NCBI GenBank assembly: GCA_947359465.1
Contig: OX375876.1
Location: forward strand, 70,314,998 to 70,378,997
Origin: Metellina segmentata
Taxonomy: Eukaryota > Arthropoda > Arachnida > Araneae > Tetragnathidae
DNA: 64,000 nt
Direction: 5' to 3'
Part shown: positions 35,136-47,501 of the stretch, in pieces
Layout of the letters: each line of letters begins with the position of its first letter
How positions within the stretch are numbered: the first letter of the stretch is position 1
The notes under the pieces: model-generated
The model's input: the letters and a program-made list of their open reading frames with translations, nothing else
Told to the model about the DNA's origin: nothing
The model's database searches: none
Made by a program: the position numbers and the translations under genes

Positions 35136-35501
35136 ATGTCCTCCAAATTGACCACCAATAAAACTAATATCAAGGATCTTCAATCCCTTCAAAATACTAT
35201 TCTCCTCCAAATGGTCAATGCCCCGTATTATGTGCGCCGTGAAGTCATTCACAGAGATCTTAATATCGAACCAATTTTTGAATACATTAAGACCCTTTCT
35301 ACAAAATTTTTCAATAGACTCTCACTTGTCCCAAACCCACTTTTACAAAACCTCCCATCATATGTCACCTCCCTTATTAAATCTCGCAAGAGACCCAAAA
35401 TCAACCTTGATCGTGATTTCCACACTTTTCCCCCTCGCAAAAAACATCGGTGTGGTGAACTCAGGGACCCCTTGTTGAGTCTCCTGGACTCCCCACACTG
35501 A
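35136..35501 (+). pseudogene. Non-LTR retrotransposon ORF2 C-terminus (jockey-like)
   Basis: A 121-codon open stretch reads SLQNTILLQMVNAPYYVRREVIHRDL, then STKFFNRLSLVPNPLLQNL. It resembles the conserved C-terminal tail of jockey-clade reverse transcriptases (the 'LQ-QNK-LR-I--APWYVRN--IH-DL' pattern), which lies beyond the RT domain. The RT palm and endonuclease are absent, so this is a 5'-truncated copy, the usual outcome of target-primed reverse transcription. The frame itself is open to its stop, after which pyrimidine-rich 3' UTR-like sequence follows to about 35,570. No poly-A tail or target duplication was identified. The clade is inferred from the pattern alone. Confidence 0.6.
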
Positions 35502-35569
35502 CCTTTTTTTTCCTTCTCCCCATCACCACAAACTCCCAAATCATCACCACAGCTCATGCATTTTGCCAC

Positions 35570-37689
35570 TTCTTTTCGGTTCTGATTGGTCGCCCTTTCT
35601 ATTTGTATCCTCTCACCTTTGGAACGTGAACTGGACTCCTAATTGTATCAATTATTAAACTCTATCGTCTATCTCAATTATTTACCTTTTTCATAGTGCA
35701 TTGTCACTACCTTCAACTTTCTTAACTCATTTTTAAGTCTACAATCATTAAATTCATTATTAATTCTGATGTGGAGGATCGTAGTTCTCTGCAAGGTACT
35801 CCGTAATTGATACGTCCGTTCCGTTCCTTTGGTAAGTGTTCTTGTGTTCTGACATTCCGATTGAAGCTTCGAAAGTTCTTGTGAGCTATGATTTTTGTTT
35901 TTTAATAGTCAAATAGTTCTATCTGATTAAATAAGAATTTAATTTTGTTAAAAAACTGTTGCAAAAATTAAAAACAAAAGAAGGCACATTCGTTTTGCGT
36001 TGTATATTTCTATTCTGATGTTATGTCTACATAATTTTAGTACTTATGCTAACTTATAATTGAATTTTAAAAAAGCTGGCTTCTGGTACAAACTAACCGC
36101 CAGAGATGCAGATCACCACTTCATAACAATGTATTTTGCATGTAACAGAAATTTTGTATAGTTAGTGTTTTAAAAGCAGGCATATCTTATTGGCCATTTA
36201 GACCAATCCTTGACATCAGAGTTTGAATTGAAAGCATATGTATATGTTTGTATCTTAATAAATCTATAGTATTTAATATTTATGTATCTGGCCTTAACAA
36301 TTTCAAGGAAGTGTGGCATTAGATATCCCCTGAAAGAGCTAAGCTCTGAAACCAATAATTATCTTATGATGTTTTGATTTTTGTTTTTTAATAGTCAAAT
36401 AGTTCTATCTGATTAAATAAGAATTTAATTTTGTTAAAAAAATAAAATTCCAAGACCATTATCCAACTGCAAATGCCGGTATCGAATTCGAGTATTTTAA
36501 CAACATGATTACAAATGCAATACAATCAGTGGTTCTTCATTTACATTTGACAAAATTCTACGTAACATCCTACCCATGATAATCCTACGGTTGAGCTATT
36601 TCCTCTTCCTATTCTGGGAATATACAAGCAATTTTATGCATGAATTTTCTTCCAATCTATGTCACACACATAGTTTTTGACTAAAAAGAATGACAAAATT
36701 TGAACACATGATGATTTCAGTGAAAATGGTGAATAAACTACGCTTCACCTGTCTATAATAATATTCGTTGGGAAATCAAAAAAAAATAGTCAATATTACT
36801 TTTCATATTGTAAATGAGGATCATGTCAACGCCACAGAAATTTGCTCTTCGTACGAATAAAAATACCACAAAAGAGGGTTTGTTTTCCCCCACATTCTTG
36901 ATATCCCACAAAGTGGCATTGATAGTCGTTGCATTTGAAAGTGTTGAAGACTGCACCAAACTTCTTTGGCAAGACAGAAGTTGACACATAAATTTGACTT
37001 TTTTCGAGGAATTAAGAACATCCAAACTTGTCATTGCTACACAACCACGACAACTCCTTCCCATAATGTGGTTCGTATCGGTGTTTCTATGAAGCATCTT
37101 ATGGATGATTAGGGGTTAGTCGTAGAAGAACGGGAAATACAAGATCTTTCGCAATGTTCTAAGTGAGAACAGGATGAGTAACAGCAAATAACATTTTCAT
37201 TCATTTCTGAATTTCGCTTATACAAGGAAAAGTAAACCTAACTGATGAAATCAGATATTGATCTTTATTTTTTCAAGCGAACGTTTTTGTTGTTCTGCTT
37301 GAAACTAACCATAGTAATATTATAGAACCCCTCTTTTTTCATGAGGGTCACACATTCGGGAATTTTGTAAATCGCGAATATTGGTATTCTATATCATGCT
37401 TCCATTTGGTAGCTTTTAAACACCCATAACAAAGGAAAATCATTTTGTAGTTGAAAATCGTGTTCTAAGCGATAAGTTGTGTTTGAGAAGGTTTCACCCA
37501 CAATTTCGTAAAAAATTATATGCTGTAATCTCTTGTGTGCAGCGTAATGTAATATTTCAAATAAAGAATACAATCTAACATTCGACGTCCTATGAATGAT
37601 AATTTTAAAAATATACATATACACCATTCCACTTCTAGAACCAATGTTATTAGAGTGCCAATGCTGTTTTCCAACTACTACTGACGACA
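35570..37689. other. AT-rich stretch with one long perfect direct repeat
   Basis: Identical 67-bp copies lie at 35889-35955 and 36375-36441 (TGATTTTTGTTTTTTAATAG onward). Otherwise no gene or element is recognised. Confidence 0.5.
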
Positions 37690-38900
37690 TTTAATTTGAA
37701 TACTCTAACAGCATAACAACCAATTCGATTCATTCTAAAGTTATTCATTTACGTTTGACAAGATGCAATCAAACTGCATCCTATTTCCCTCTGTTTGAAG
37801 GCTTGATTATATAAACCTTTTAGATAGAAGAGAGACACTGACTTATAAACGAAAACTTTTTTGTGCGTGAATACGCTCACTTGAAATCTGACTAATCTCC
37901 AGAGTTCGAAATCAATCATCAGCGATAACTTTTATACTATCTTAACCTGCACCTCTATCAACTGATTAATTCTCGTGTTCCAAAAGTGCCGTGTATGAGA
38001 AATTTCACTTCCCAAACCCGCGACTCTGAAGTATTAATTAACGTTTTACTCCAGTTTAATTCCCCTGAGTTGTCACAAATTATTTAAAGCTTCTGCTGAT
38101 TTGCCAAATTCATGTGCAATATATGCATGATTTCTTCATTAGTTGTATAGCAGTTTGGGGGCAAAAATAATAGTAAAATTTGAATACATGTAGAATACAA
38201 ATGGAGAATATACTTCACTTCAATGATCCATAATAATCTATATTGCTAATTAATCAGTCTCAAAAAGCACTTATTTTTTACAAAAAATTTCAAATTTTGT
38301 TGAAAAAGAAATTCTAGCTGATGAAGCCACATCAATTTTTCACGTGAACTTTTTAGACATCACTATACCGAGATGGTTGTCAATCTATCAGTGCGGATAT
38401 TCACCCGCTCAAGTGGTTTCGACGAGATATATTGTCTATCGCGATCTGGTCAGTTTTACTAATCACGAGATATTTCGTCGAGAGAATAGCCATCAAGAGG
38501 ATTAAATCTAACACAACAAAGGCAGAGTTCATTCAACAGGTATTCATTTGCTCTTGAGAAAATGCTGCCAAACTGCATCCTATTCCTTTATTTTTGAAGG
38601 CTTAATATTTAAACCCTTTTAGATAGAAGTGATACCATTGACTTATGTGGTAACATTTTTAACTGCTACCCGCTTGCAACCAGACCAGTCTCCCGAGTCC
38701 GAAATCAATCTCCAGCAATATCTTCCCAACCATCTTAACCTGCACCTCTCTCATCTGATTAATCCTCGAGCTCTGAAAATGCCGTCGCTGAGAAATTCCT
38801 CAACCCAAACCCACGACCCTAAAGTATTTATTAACGTTTAATTCCAGCTGCAGAAATCTCTCCGGCCCAGAGCTGTCACGCGTAATTTCCAGCGTCATCA
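37690..38900 (+). repeat. Old tandem duplication, period of about 0.8 kb
   Basis: Block 37,735-38,080 is repeated at 38,530-38,880. Shared landmarks in order: AAACTGCATCCTATT, GAAGGCTT-AT-TAAAC, TTTTAGATAGAAG, GACTTAT, CCGAAATCAATC or TTCGAAATCAATC, ATCTTAACCTGCACCTCT, CTGATTAAT and TATTAACGTTT. The copies have clearly diverged, by roughly a fifth by eye. No coding frame is shared. Confidence 0.75.
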
Positions 38901-39090
38901 AATATTTAAAGCTCATAAATGCAACCCCATCCATCGAGGGTGGCGCTTAAATATTCGATAAAGCCAATGGTTTCGGTGTAGGCAACAACGATTTGGGGCC
39001 GATGGAAGACGGGGCGAGTATTGAAGCGAGTGGCGCAAATGATCGGCACAATCTATTCAACCCGGCCGCTTTAAGCTCGGATACCAGTGA
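38880..39090. promoter_or_regulatory. GC-richer non-coding block, candidate conserved element
   Basis: About 200 bp stand out by higher GC and lack of low-complexity runs: TCACGCGTAATTTCCAGCG, CCCATCCATCGAGGGTGGCG, GGGGCCGATGGAAGACGGGG. There is no open frame, no repeat terminus and no tRNA-like box. Such islands in an AT-rich desert are often conserved enhancers, but conservation cannot be judged from one sequence. Confidence 0.3.
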
Positions 39091-40170
39091 TTATACTAAT
39101 CTCCGTGTCATGTGGGGGCATGTGCAGTCATTAGACTTCTATTGACCTTTGGATTTACGTCCTATCACGGCGGCCGAAATCCGAGAACAAGTGCTGTTTG
39201 TTCCGATTCGGCCCTCGCCGAGTGTAACACTGTGTTGCCTCTAATCCCGTGGGATTGGTTGCGCTTGTACTCGGTTTTCAGTAAAATAAGGCTTAGCAGA
39301 GGCGGTGAACCTTGATGGGCTTTGTAGGGTCTCACGGAAATAGTTCCTGACATAGATGTTTCTGTTTTCCGGAATTTTGTGAGAATTATTCAGGAATTGT
39401 GTAGATTTATTCATGACAACAAACTGAAGTTTTATGAAATACACATTTAAGTACTTGCGAGGATTTTTCTGTATGAAATATCCTATGCAATCCAAATCAA
39501 ATCAAATGTTGTGATTAGAAAATGCTAAATGTTGTTCGATTTGGTTGTCCACGTCCAATTTTAATCACTTTTCTGTGTTGCATAGAGTTATCGCAACGGT
39601 AATACTATTTGCATAGCTGTATAAGATATTTCTGATGCGATGTCTTATTTTATGAGATAATTTTGAAAAAGCGAAACTTTTGAAGTCGTAGCGTCTAAAT
39701 GGCAGAATTCTCACAAGCAAAATCCGTTTTAGGCTAGGATATCAGTGTATATTACAAACTCAGTGTCATGTGTGGGCATGTGCAGGCCTTACACTTCTAT
39801 TTACCAATGGATTTGTTCTATCACGGATGCCGAAATCCAAGAACAAGTGCTGTCTGTTCCAATTCAGTCCTTGCCGAGTGTAACACTGTGTTGATTCTAA
39901 TCTTTTGGGATTGATGGCTCTTTTTCCTGGGTTTCAGTAAAATAAGGTTCAGCCGAGGCGGTGAACCCTGAAGGGCTTTGCAAGGTCTCACGGAATTAGT
40001 TCTTGACATAGATGTTTCTGTTTTCAGGAACTTTGTGATAAAAAGAAAGATTTACTCAAAAACCAAATAATTGAAGTTTTATGGAAACTACTTTCGAATA
40101 TCAATGAAGAGTGTATTTTATATCCTGCACAAAATTATCTATGCAATCTAAATGAAATAAAATGCTGTGA
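39068..40170 (+). repeat. Old tandem duplication, period of about 650 bp
   Basis: Block 39,105-39,500 recurs at 39,765-40,160. Shared phrases include GGCATGTGCAG, CCGAAATCC-AGAACAAGTG, GCCGAGTGTAACACTGTGTT, CAGTAAAATAAGG, GAGGCGGTGAACC, GGTCTCACGGAA and GACATAGATGTTTCTGTTTT. There is no stop-free frame common to both, so it looks non-coding. Confidence 0.8.
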
Positions 40171-40212
40171 TTAAAATTGTTGCTAGATTTTACATAACAC
40201 GTTCAAATTTTA

Positions 40213-40300
40213 ACAATTTTCGATTCCAACCTGCCCCACGTGCAACTTGCAGGTTGCTAGCGCAGTGGGCTTACCCAATGAGCCAGGACGGCCTCTTTTA
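40213..40300 (-). repeat. SINE head fragment, GGCTCAGTGGG family
   Basis: Minus strand CCTGGCTCATTGGGTAAGCC, GCGCTAGCAACCTGCAAGTT and GGTTGGAATCG match the head of the SINEs at 30,258 and 33,944. The body is missing. Confidence 0.6.
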
Positions 40301-40457
40301 CCGTATGTATTTATGACTATGTACACGTATGCTCTCTGGCTTAATTGAGACTCGAAGAACCCGAAGTACATTTTCATTAAGAATAAGTATCATCTCTTCG
40401 TTTCTTTCATCGGAATTCAGTACATTTCTCATGTTTATTATCTATATTTATTATTGA

Positions 40458-41854
40458 CTAGCAAAATACCCGACCTTACTCGGTTTGAAGTGGTTTACTT
40501 TGCACTGAAGAGATGACCAAAATATATAACAGCTTATGTTTTTCGTAGAATAAAATATTACTTTTATACCTTTCGCCATCTTTATAATTTATACCACTTA
40601 CTTTGGACACAAATCCTACACATGCATATCCATTCATGTAATAGATATCACATACATCGCACACTTGCTGTATGACAAAGCTGAAAAATGACGAAGGTGA
40701 CATGAGGTTACTACAAAATACGATTTTGAGGAAAATTTGGAATTCTTTCTTAAGTACTTTTTATGTTCAACTCAATTAATAAACACGAGGATTTACGGCG
40801 AGTGCTCTCGCACTCCATAGTCAAATAAACAATACTTTTTTACGTGTAGCACTCTTGCATGCGGCATGCGAAATTGCGGAATTTCGCAATCCCTTCTGTC
40901 ATTTTAACAAATAATTTTTTAATGTTTAAAAAGTTTTAGTTCGAATTTTTAAACATTATTATTCTTTCAATAACGGCATTATTATTTCAATAATGGCATA
41001 ATTACATTTAAAGTTGCTTTCTTCTGACTTACTTGCCACTTTAAGTCGAATACTCTGTGGCGTTGTTGTGTGTGATGAAAAAGAAACACATTTTATTAAA
41101 ATAATAAATATTTAAACATAAAACAAAAAAAAAACAGCGAAATAATACAAAATAAAATATGTCCGGAAAAAGCTGTTCTAAAGATATTAATTTGTAATTC
41201 CTTTTTATTTCTTGATCTCGCAGTTGCCACAACTTACAACTAACAAGTGCACAAAATTTAGAACTGCGAAATTAATTCAGACAGAAAGAAACACGAGTTT
41301 CCGTTTTATTCCCGTTCGTTGAAAAATATCGTCTGTCCCAAATATTCGGAAATCGTTTACATTGCGCAAAGAACAAAAATAAGATTCGAAATATGATTGA
41401 TTTAAGTATACTTACTCAGGTGTTTTAGCATGAAACTCATCTAAATATAACAATAAAGAAATGTTTAATGTTGCATTCACTAAACTAATAGATAATGTAT
41501 AAAACAGATACATTTCAATCCAATATATGGAATAAACTTTATGTGATGCCTGCACAAACACACAAACACAAAATCGATCATAGAACAGAAAAACGGACAG
41601 ACATACTTTTGCAATCAATTTCACCCACTAAATGAAGAATAGTACTCACTGTATGCAAAGTTCCATGAAAATATATTAAAACATGTGGGTGTGTATAGGG
41701 TACATTCATACAAACAGACAGACAGATGGACAGACAAACACCAAACGCGCAAGAGGCGGATTTGGCATCAGTAGTGTCCAAAACTGATAGGAAACTTAAA
41801 ATGGTTCGAAAATATTAAATGTACAAACTAACACTACATTCTTATGTATATAGA
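40458..41854 (-). mobile_element. Non-autonomous Helitron, family H1 copy 3
   Basis: Minus-strand start A^TCTATATACATAAGAATG (41854) and end ACCGAGTAAGGTCGGGTATT followed by TTG-CTAG^T (40458) match the two copies at 52-55.6 kb. The ACCGA/TCGGGT stem forms the short 3' hairpin. Inside are the TCTG-type microsatellite remnant (41,718-41,739) and all family landmarks. It is 1397 bp, somewhat shorter than the other copies through internal deletion, and has no Rep/helicase coding. Confidence 0.8.
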
Positions 41855-42009
41855 TATCGAAATAACCAAACATGATAAGGAAAAATCTCAACACCAAATA
41901 CACTCTTCCAAAAATTTTCTATACATCTTCGATGAATAAAATGAATTTCGTTAAACTTATCTCTCGTATCGTTTATATTGTGATATAACATAAAACTTAA
42001 TTTGACTTA

Positions 42010-42380
42010 CACTGAAGAGCCAAAACATTATGACCAGCTACTCAATAATGCGTTGCGCCTAATTTGGCCTACAAAACAGCTGCAACTCGTTATAGAGTTC
42101 ATGGTCTCTTCTACCACAATTACGTGTCCCAGAGTCGCCCATGAGAACGTCCCCCAAAGCATAATACCGCCACCACCAGCCTGTGTATGACCTGCTGTAC
42201 AAGAGGGGGAGCAACTATTCGCCTGGCAGACGGTGTACCCTGACACGACTATAGTGGAAATGTCAAACATTTGAGCGTTTATAGGACCATTGCCTGAAAT
42301 TGTAATATTCCATACCAACACCCGTAGTGCAGATAGACGGAGAAGTTCGAGAACTTCAGAAATGGAAGAAGACATTGTAC
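42010..42380 (-). pseudogene. Tc1-like element remnant
   Basis: The left terminus CACTGAAGAGCCAAAACATT next to TA (42008-42009) is a Tc1-type inverted repeat tip. On the minus strand about 42,105-42,180 reads GGGGIMLWGTFSWATLGHVI, the MVWG-F---G-GP core of Tc1 transposases that lies between the first two catalytic residues. The C-terminal DDE part is deleted between this core and the terminus. The N-terminal half and the other terminus are not visible. It is a small, dead remnant. Confidence 0.75.
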
Positions 42381-42533
42381 GTATTGATAGAAATTTGCCT
42401 ATTTAGGAATCATTTACGGTAAATCTTTCAGCAGATCTTTCATGTCCATTGCCAGCACCATACGTTAAATTCATGTCAGCCGTTTCGAAATTATTGTGAT
42501 TTAATTCTCCATTACACACGAAAGTTGCGTTGC

Positions 42534-42535
<2 letters not shown>

Positions 42536-42591
<56 letters not shown>
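42536..42591 (+). repeat. CA dinucleotide microsatellite
   Basis: About 27 uninterrupted CA units followed by an A9 run. Open frames crossing it are artefacts of the repeat. Confidence 0.97.
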
Positions 42592-42595
<4 letters not shown>

Positions 42596-42599
42596 AAAA

Positions 42600-43708
42600 T
42601 GTGTGGCATATTTTAAAAATAAAGAAAAATTTACAAACATACTATACAGCGCTATCCAGCACCTTCACGCTAGAGTAGCAGACATACAGGTACATTCTTT
42701 GGCAACAGATATTTATTTAGATGCATCCTATCATCCTTCAAAGTATGTCGGGAAAACTTCAAATCCCCCTCAATGCACATTGATACTTGTTGATGGCACA
42801 CTATGCACAGTACACACTATGCATTTTTTTTATTCGTCTCCATTCTCTTAGGAAATTAAAAATAGTTTGACACTGTATTAATAACAACTAAATTATTTTA
42901 TGAACTGTTGTAATAAAATTCATATCGATAGTCCAAATTCAATCAATGAAGTTGCGTGTGGTGAAATCTATTCGAATCCAATCCAGTTCGTCTTTTTGTA
43001 TATTTATTGAAAATAACAGGACATAAACAAGAACAAATAAACTTGTAGGTCCATTCCAGAGTAATCTTCCTTTAACCTCATCCCAAATCAATCTGATTGA
43101 ATTCCCCATCGGGAACGGAAAATACGCGTTTTCATTTCCTTTTCATAGGGTTTATCAAAAAAAATCTATGGCTAAGTTGCCACATGAACCAAGTCAACAA
43201 GAACAAGCAAACTATGGTAAGCATGTTTGTCTGGATCCACGCAGCTTGATCTTAGAGAATTTCTAAAACTTCCAGTGTGCTGCTCGTATATTAATTCTTT
43301 GAGGTTCCTTTCTGCAACTTGCAGTCTCCGTTGCATGATTTCTAAGTGATTTCGATCTTATTGACCAATATAATCTTTCCTATAATACTTTCAACTAATC
43401 TATGGGATTATTTAGACATTGCATATGCTATAAAACCAACCATACACTTCTCATAAGTCGTATGACACACGGGGGTTATAGAATATTAAAATAAAACGGC
43501 GTTTCATAAACGTATTCATGAAATGTACGTTTAATTGTACCCTAGAGTTCAAATGTAAGAATCAACATACGTCATTCATTTCAGTTTATGTCCCAATACA
43601 ATATCCATCCCTGCATATTTCAATTTTATACACGCATCACTAATATAAATTTTTCAAGTGGGCACTCGTAAATTGCAAGATAAAATACAAAGCCAATTTA
43701 ATAGCCAA
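42600..43708. other. AT-rich stretch, nothing recognised
   Basis: No supported feature. Confidence 0.4.
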
Positions 43709-44990
43709 TCTCTACTATTATAAAAGGATGTTTTTGTCTGTGTTCTGGGCGCAGTGTCCTGATAAATCTATGGCACTTACCTAACGAAATTTTACACACA
43801 CGTTGTCCTAATTTTTTGTGATTTTTATGTCCAGCCTGAATTTTAAAATTCAATCTAGAACATTTTTTAATTAGTTTAGAGGCATTTAACTAGTACTGTT
43901 TTCCTCAGAATATGGCGACAGTATATAGATATCACATATTCTAAATTTATTTTTTCAGTTTCATTTTCCAAGCAACGATTTCAGCAGACGAAAAAAACAA
44001 CTAAATATTTTTTCTGGATTTCTACTTTAGTGCTTTTTTGATCTCCTGGATCGTTACAGACATAGTAAAAATTTCAACGGATTTAAAAACTACGGAAATT
44101 TTTACATCAGATCGACACATAAACAAATTTGATATTCTTTACATAAATAATTTTTCAATTGTAATTTTTATATTTTTTTCTAATACTAATTTGGCATTTA
44201 CGATCGTTAGATCTCACATATTCATTTCCCACGCACAAACAATTTGAACGGAAGGAATCAAAACAAATAAAATTTTTTGACTGGCATTGTTTAGTTATTT
44301 TTTTGTAAAATCGGGCACATTAAAGAAAGATAGATTGAAAATTTCATCGGATTAAAAATCTGCGGAAACTTTTACACCAGATAGATACTATACATTTGAT
44401 TTCCTTTAAATAAATAATTTTTTAATTGTAATTTTTTCAATTTTGCAATTAGACAATGACGTCACGACTTTTACGTTCTTTGAAATCGTCTTCGCGATGG
44501 TTTTTGGTAGGTATTTAACTAACCTCGCACCGGAACAACACAATGGGCTGTTGCGATCGTTTTTGGAATTGTGTAGCAATCACCGGGGTTTGTGAACTTT
44601 TTTGTTCTTTTCTTTTTTATGATAATGAAATTGGGAACACAGGCAGTCCTAGAGTTTTGCTAATTTTGTGTCCAGTCCAAATTTTCAAATTTAATCTAGA
44701 GCATTTGTTAATGAATGTATTTTTTTCTCCCTTGAACCAGCGTTTTCGACCTTTTACGAATTGTGTCAAGTCTGACGTCAGTGTTCGACGCGGAGAATTC
44801 GACCTTCACGATCGTTACAAAGATCAGATTCATTTTGATGCCCGTGTCATGTCGGATGGAGGTGGGCCTCATTCTTTAACTCAATGTTTTTTCCACACAC
44901 AGATAGGGCTGTTGTGATAGAAATAAAGCGACATGCCAGTGTCATAATTTTTTGCGAATGCCAGCCCTATTTTTAAATTTTAATATGAAA
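43709..44990 (+). mobile_element. Helitron-like element, 5' end with repeated body blocks
   Basis: The start A^TCTCTACTATTATAAAAGG is a Helitron-type 5' end shared with the minus-strand copy ending at 836. A block around TTTTGTG-TTTTATGTCCAGCCTGAATTTT and TTCAATCTAGAACATTT recurs at about 43,825-43,880, 44,665-44,715 and 44,950-45,010 in diverged form, suggesting internal tandem structure or several nested partial copies. No 3' hairpin plus CTAG end was found. Confidence 0.45.
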
Positions 44991-45713
44991 TATTTTTTAA
45001 TTAATTTATTGGGATTTATTTATTATTAGCCACAGATGCCATAACGGGGTTGCCTGTGGTGTTTGTTTGCGAAGAAAACCAAATAGGAATGCGTAAGAAT
45101 CACCGGAGGTAAACGAGCAGTGGTCACACCTGACCCCACGGGCAAAGCCGTGCTGACCAACACAGTGGTTAATAATATATAAGTTTCAAAATACGACCAC
45201 CCCCAACACGTACAAAGATCACAAAAACAAAATAAAACAATTGATATTTCGATGTAACTAAACTCTTTCCTTTCAACCATTTATTTCAAACTACAGTTGT
45301 TTCAGTGGATCATTTTGGTTTTAATGATGGCAAACATTTTCCTCCAATTAAGAAAACAAATATCAGTTTCATATTGTTTTTGTTATCTATAATTCATTAT
45401 TTGGCTTGTTTACATTATTGGCTATTATTATACTGAAGGACGCTTGTTTTATAATGGGACTTTCTATTTAGGGATTATACTCTGGGATATATAGCCTAAT
45501 TATGAAATACTTCCTAAAATAATCCACAAATATAACACATCAGAATAGACAAGCTTGCAAACAAGAAAACTTTATTATTTCTATCAACTTACGGTTTATA
45601 AATATCCTTGTATTATGACTAAAAGCATTTTTTATACAAATAGAATGTTTACAGTGTTTATCTGTCAAGCGTATCCATTCAATTTATATTAAAAAGCAAA
45701 AAGAAATACTATA
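44991..45713. other. Unannotated AT-rich stretch
   Basis: Nothing recognisable apart from a moderately GC-rich patch at 45,030-45,180 without a gene signature. Confidence 0.4.
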
Positions 45714-45978
45714 GGGAAAGGTGGGGCACAGTGTTACATGGGCTACAATGTTACATGGGCTACAGTGTTACAGTGAATTTCATTTTAAAGTGGTAGCAAA
45801 ATTAGCACTAATCTGTTTACAATCTTGTTTCCAAAAGTTCACGTGTTTTCGAAGAATTTCCATCATTAGTTATATTTATGTAAGCAAATCTCTATTTTTG
45901 CATGTTAAATGAAAAATTTTGTGTTTGTAATTAAACTCTCTTTATTCATGAGTGGTGCTTAAATTACAATGAATAATA

Positions 45979-46800
45979 CACTTTATAACAAAAAAATCGA
46001 CACATCAGGAAGTAGTTGTCCGATTGCGATAAAAAATGGTGGATGTGAAGAACGTACATAGAAAAAAACAATCGATTAAAATTTCAGAACAATTGAATTA
46101 TTTATTTCAGAGTTTGATCCTTACAAAGGGAGGTAGTCAATAAAGCGTTGGTCCACTTCTGAAAGCTGTCATCAGGTGTGGCATAGATGAAAAGGTTCCC
46201 GGATGTTGTCCTGCGAAATTTCTTGCAAAATTTTCTCAGCAGTCGGGCTAAATAGCCAACATTCCAGGATGGTTGCAATGACCTTCCCATATTTGCTCTA
46301 TTGGAGAGATATCAGGAGACCTAGCTGGCCAAGGAAGTGTTAGGAAAGCTTGAATACAATTCATAGCAACACATTCCGTGTGCGGCAGGGCATTATATTA
46401 TTGAAAAGTAAGTTCGGGGTATCGTAATAGGATCGGTAACACAACCGGTCGTAGAATGTCGTCTACGTACCGCTGTGCTGTAAGTGTGCCAAAAATGACT
46501 ACCAAAGGGGTTTGACTATCAAAGGATATGGCATCCCAGACCTTAACTACCTTTTGTGGGCTTGTGTGGCGTCCGAAAGTAAGGGCAGGATACCCATGCT
46601 GCCCTGGACGTCTCCTGAAACGTATGCGGTTGTCGTCAGGACACAGTTTCAAACAGGATTCGTTACTATGGACTATATGTCTCCAGTCAGCGGCGTTCGA
46701 AGTTGATCGAACCCTGCACAACTCCTTCTTGTTGCGTCGAATTTTTGCTGTGCAGTATATTTTAGCAGTAAAGCTCATTTTGTTTAGGTTCCGTTGAGCT
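45979..46800 (-). pseudogene. Tc1-like transposase, 3' half, copy A
   Basis: The terminus CACTTTATAACAAAAAAATC after TA (45977-45978) is the 3' end of a Tc1 element on the minus strand. The transposase reads, from about 46,730 down to 46,100, CRVRSTSNAADWRHIVHSNE (first catalytic Asp lost or changed: SDES reads SNES), then VWDAISFDSQTPLVVIFGTL and AQRYVDDILRPVVLPIL. The rest, including the SPDLSPIE-like part, is in shifted frames. The N-terminal DNA-binding half and 5' terminus are missing. It pairs as an inverted repeat with copy B at 48733-49489. Confidence 0.85.
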
Positions 46801-47192
46801 AAAAGGGATTATCAAAATTCAAATTATGTTGTCATAAAAAAAAAATTTTACAAGCCATGAAAGATGGTGTACAGTGTTACAGATTGAAATGGGGCATACT
46901 GTTCTGACATAATTTGCCCAATTAACACAGTAAAAACAAGAATATGTTTCACAGTGTAAATGTTATTATTCTTATAGTTCTGTATTTTTAATTTTCAGAT
47001 TTTTAATTATAAAAATATATTACAACATAATTACATTGGTTAATTTTTCCTATAGCTTTTCCTCCATGTAGGTGTATATATCTTTTTATGATGTTTACAA
47101 TTTTTCTTTACAGGATTAGCAGTTTGCTTTTGTTAATTCATTTGAAACATTCACAAGCTAACAAAATTATGTATCCTTAAAAAGTAAGGTCT

Positions 47193-47443
47193 GCCGACCA
47201 ACCGGTATAGTGGTTAAGGTGTTAGCCTCTAGATCGGAAGGTCCCCGGTTCGAATCCGAGTTAGGGCATGAATGTTTGTAAGCGTATACCAACTCAGGTG
47301 TTGCTTCGTCATCTGAACATGGTTCAAAATTACGATGCATAAATTTTTAGGGGCAATGATGGTTCTCCCACTGGGTGCTCCTTCACAAGTGGGCCTTGTA
47401 AAGGCCAATGACTTAGGTCAAAATGTGCCCGCCATTAGAAAAA
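47193..47443 (+). repeat. tRNA-derived SINE, poly-A type, with target duplication
   Basis: The head GACCAACCGGTATAGTGGTT, box A TAGTGGTTAAGG and box B GGTTCGAATCC are perfect. Then come the core TTCGTCATCTGA-CATGGTTC and AAAATTACGA, the body GGGGCAATGATGG, CCCACTGGGTGCTCC, GTGCCCGCCATTAG and an A8 tail. Target duplications AAAGTAAGGTCT and AAAGTAAGATCT lie at 47181-47192 and 47444-47455. The acceptor stem does not pair, so it is not a functional tRNA gene. Confidence 0.9.
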
Positions 47444-47501
47444 AAAGTAAGATCTTTCCTGGAAAACTGTTTAAAATTGATGATGAGAGAAATATTGGAT
47501 A

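Noticed and set aside
42403..42851. Proteins with long Cys-Val or Thr-His runs
   Set aside because: They are translations of the CA microsatellite.
44543..44917. 124-codon open frame (GCCDRFWNCVAITG start)
   Set aside because: It overlaps the repeated blocks of a Helitron-like element and has no recognisable domain.
47193..47265. Functional tRNA gene (perfect box A and box B)
   Set aside because: The T-arm pairs but the 5' segment cannot pair with the 3' acceptor side, and the sequence continues into a SINE body with tail and target duplication. The same head occurs at 47988 and 26820.
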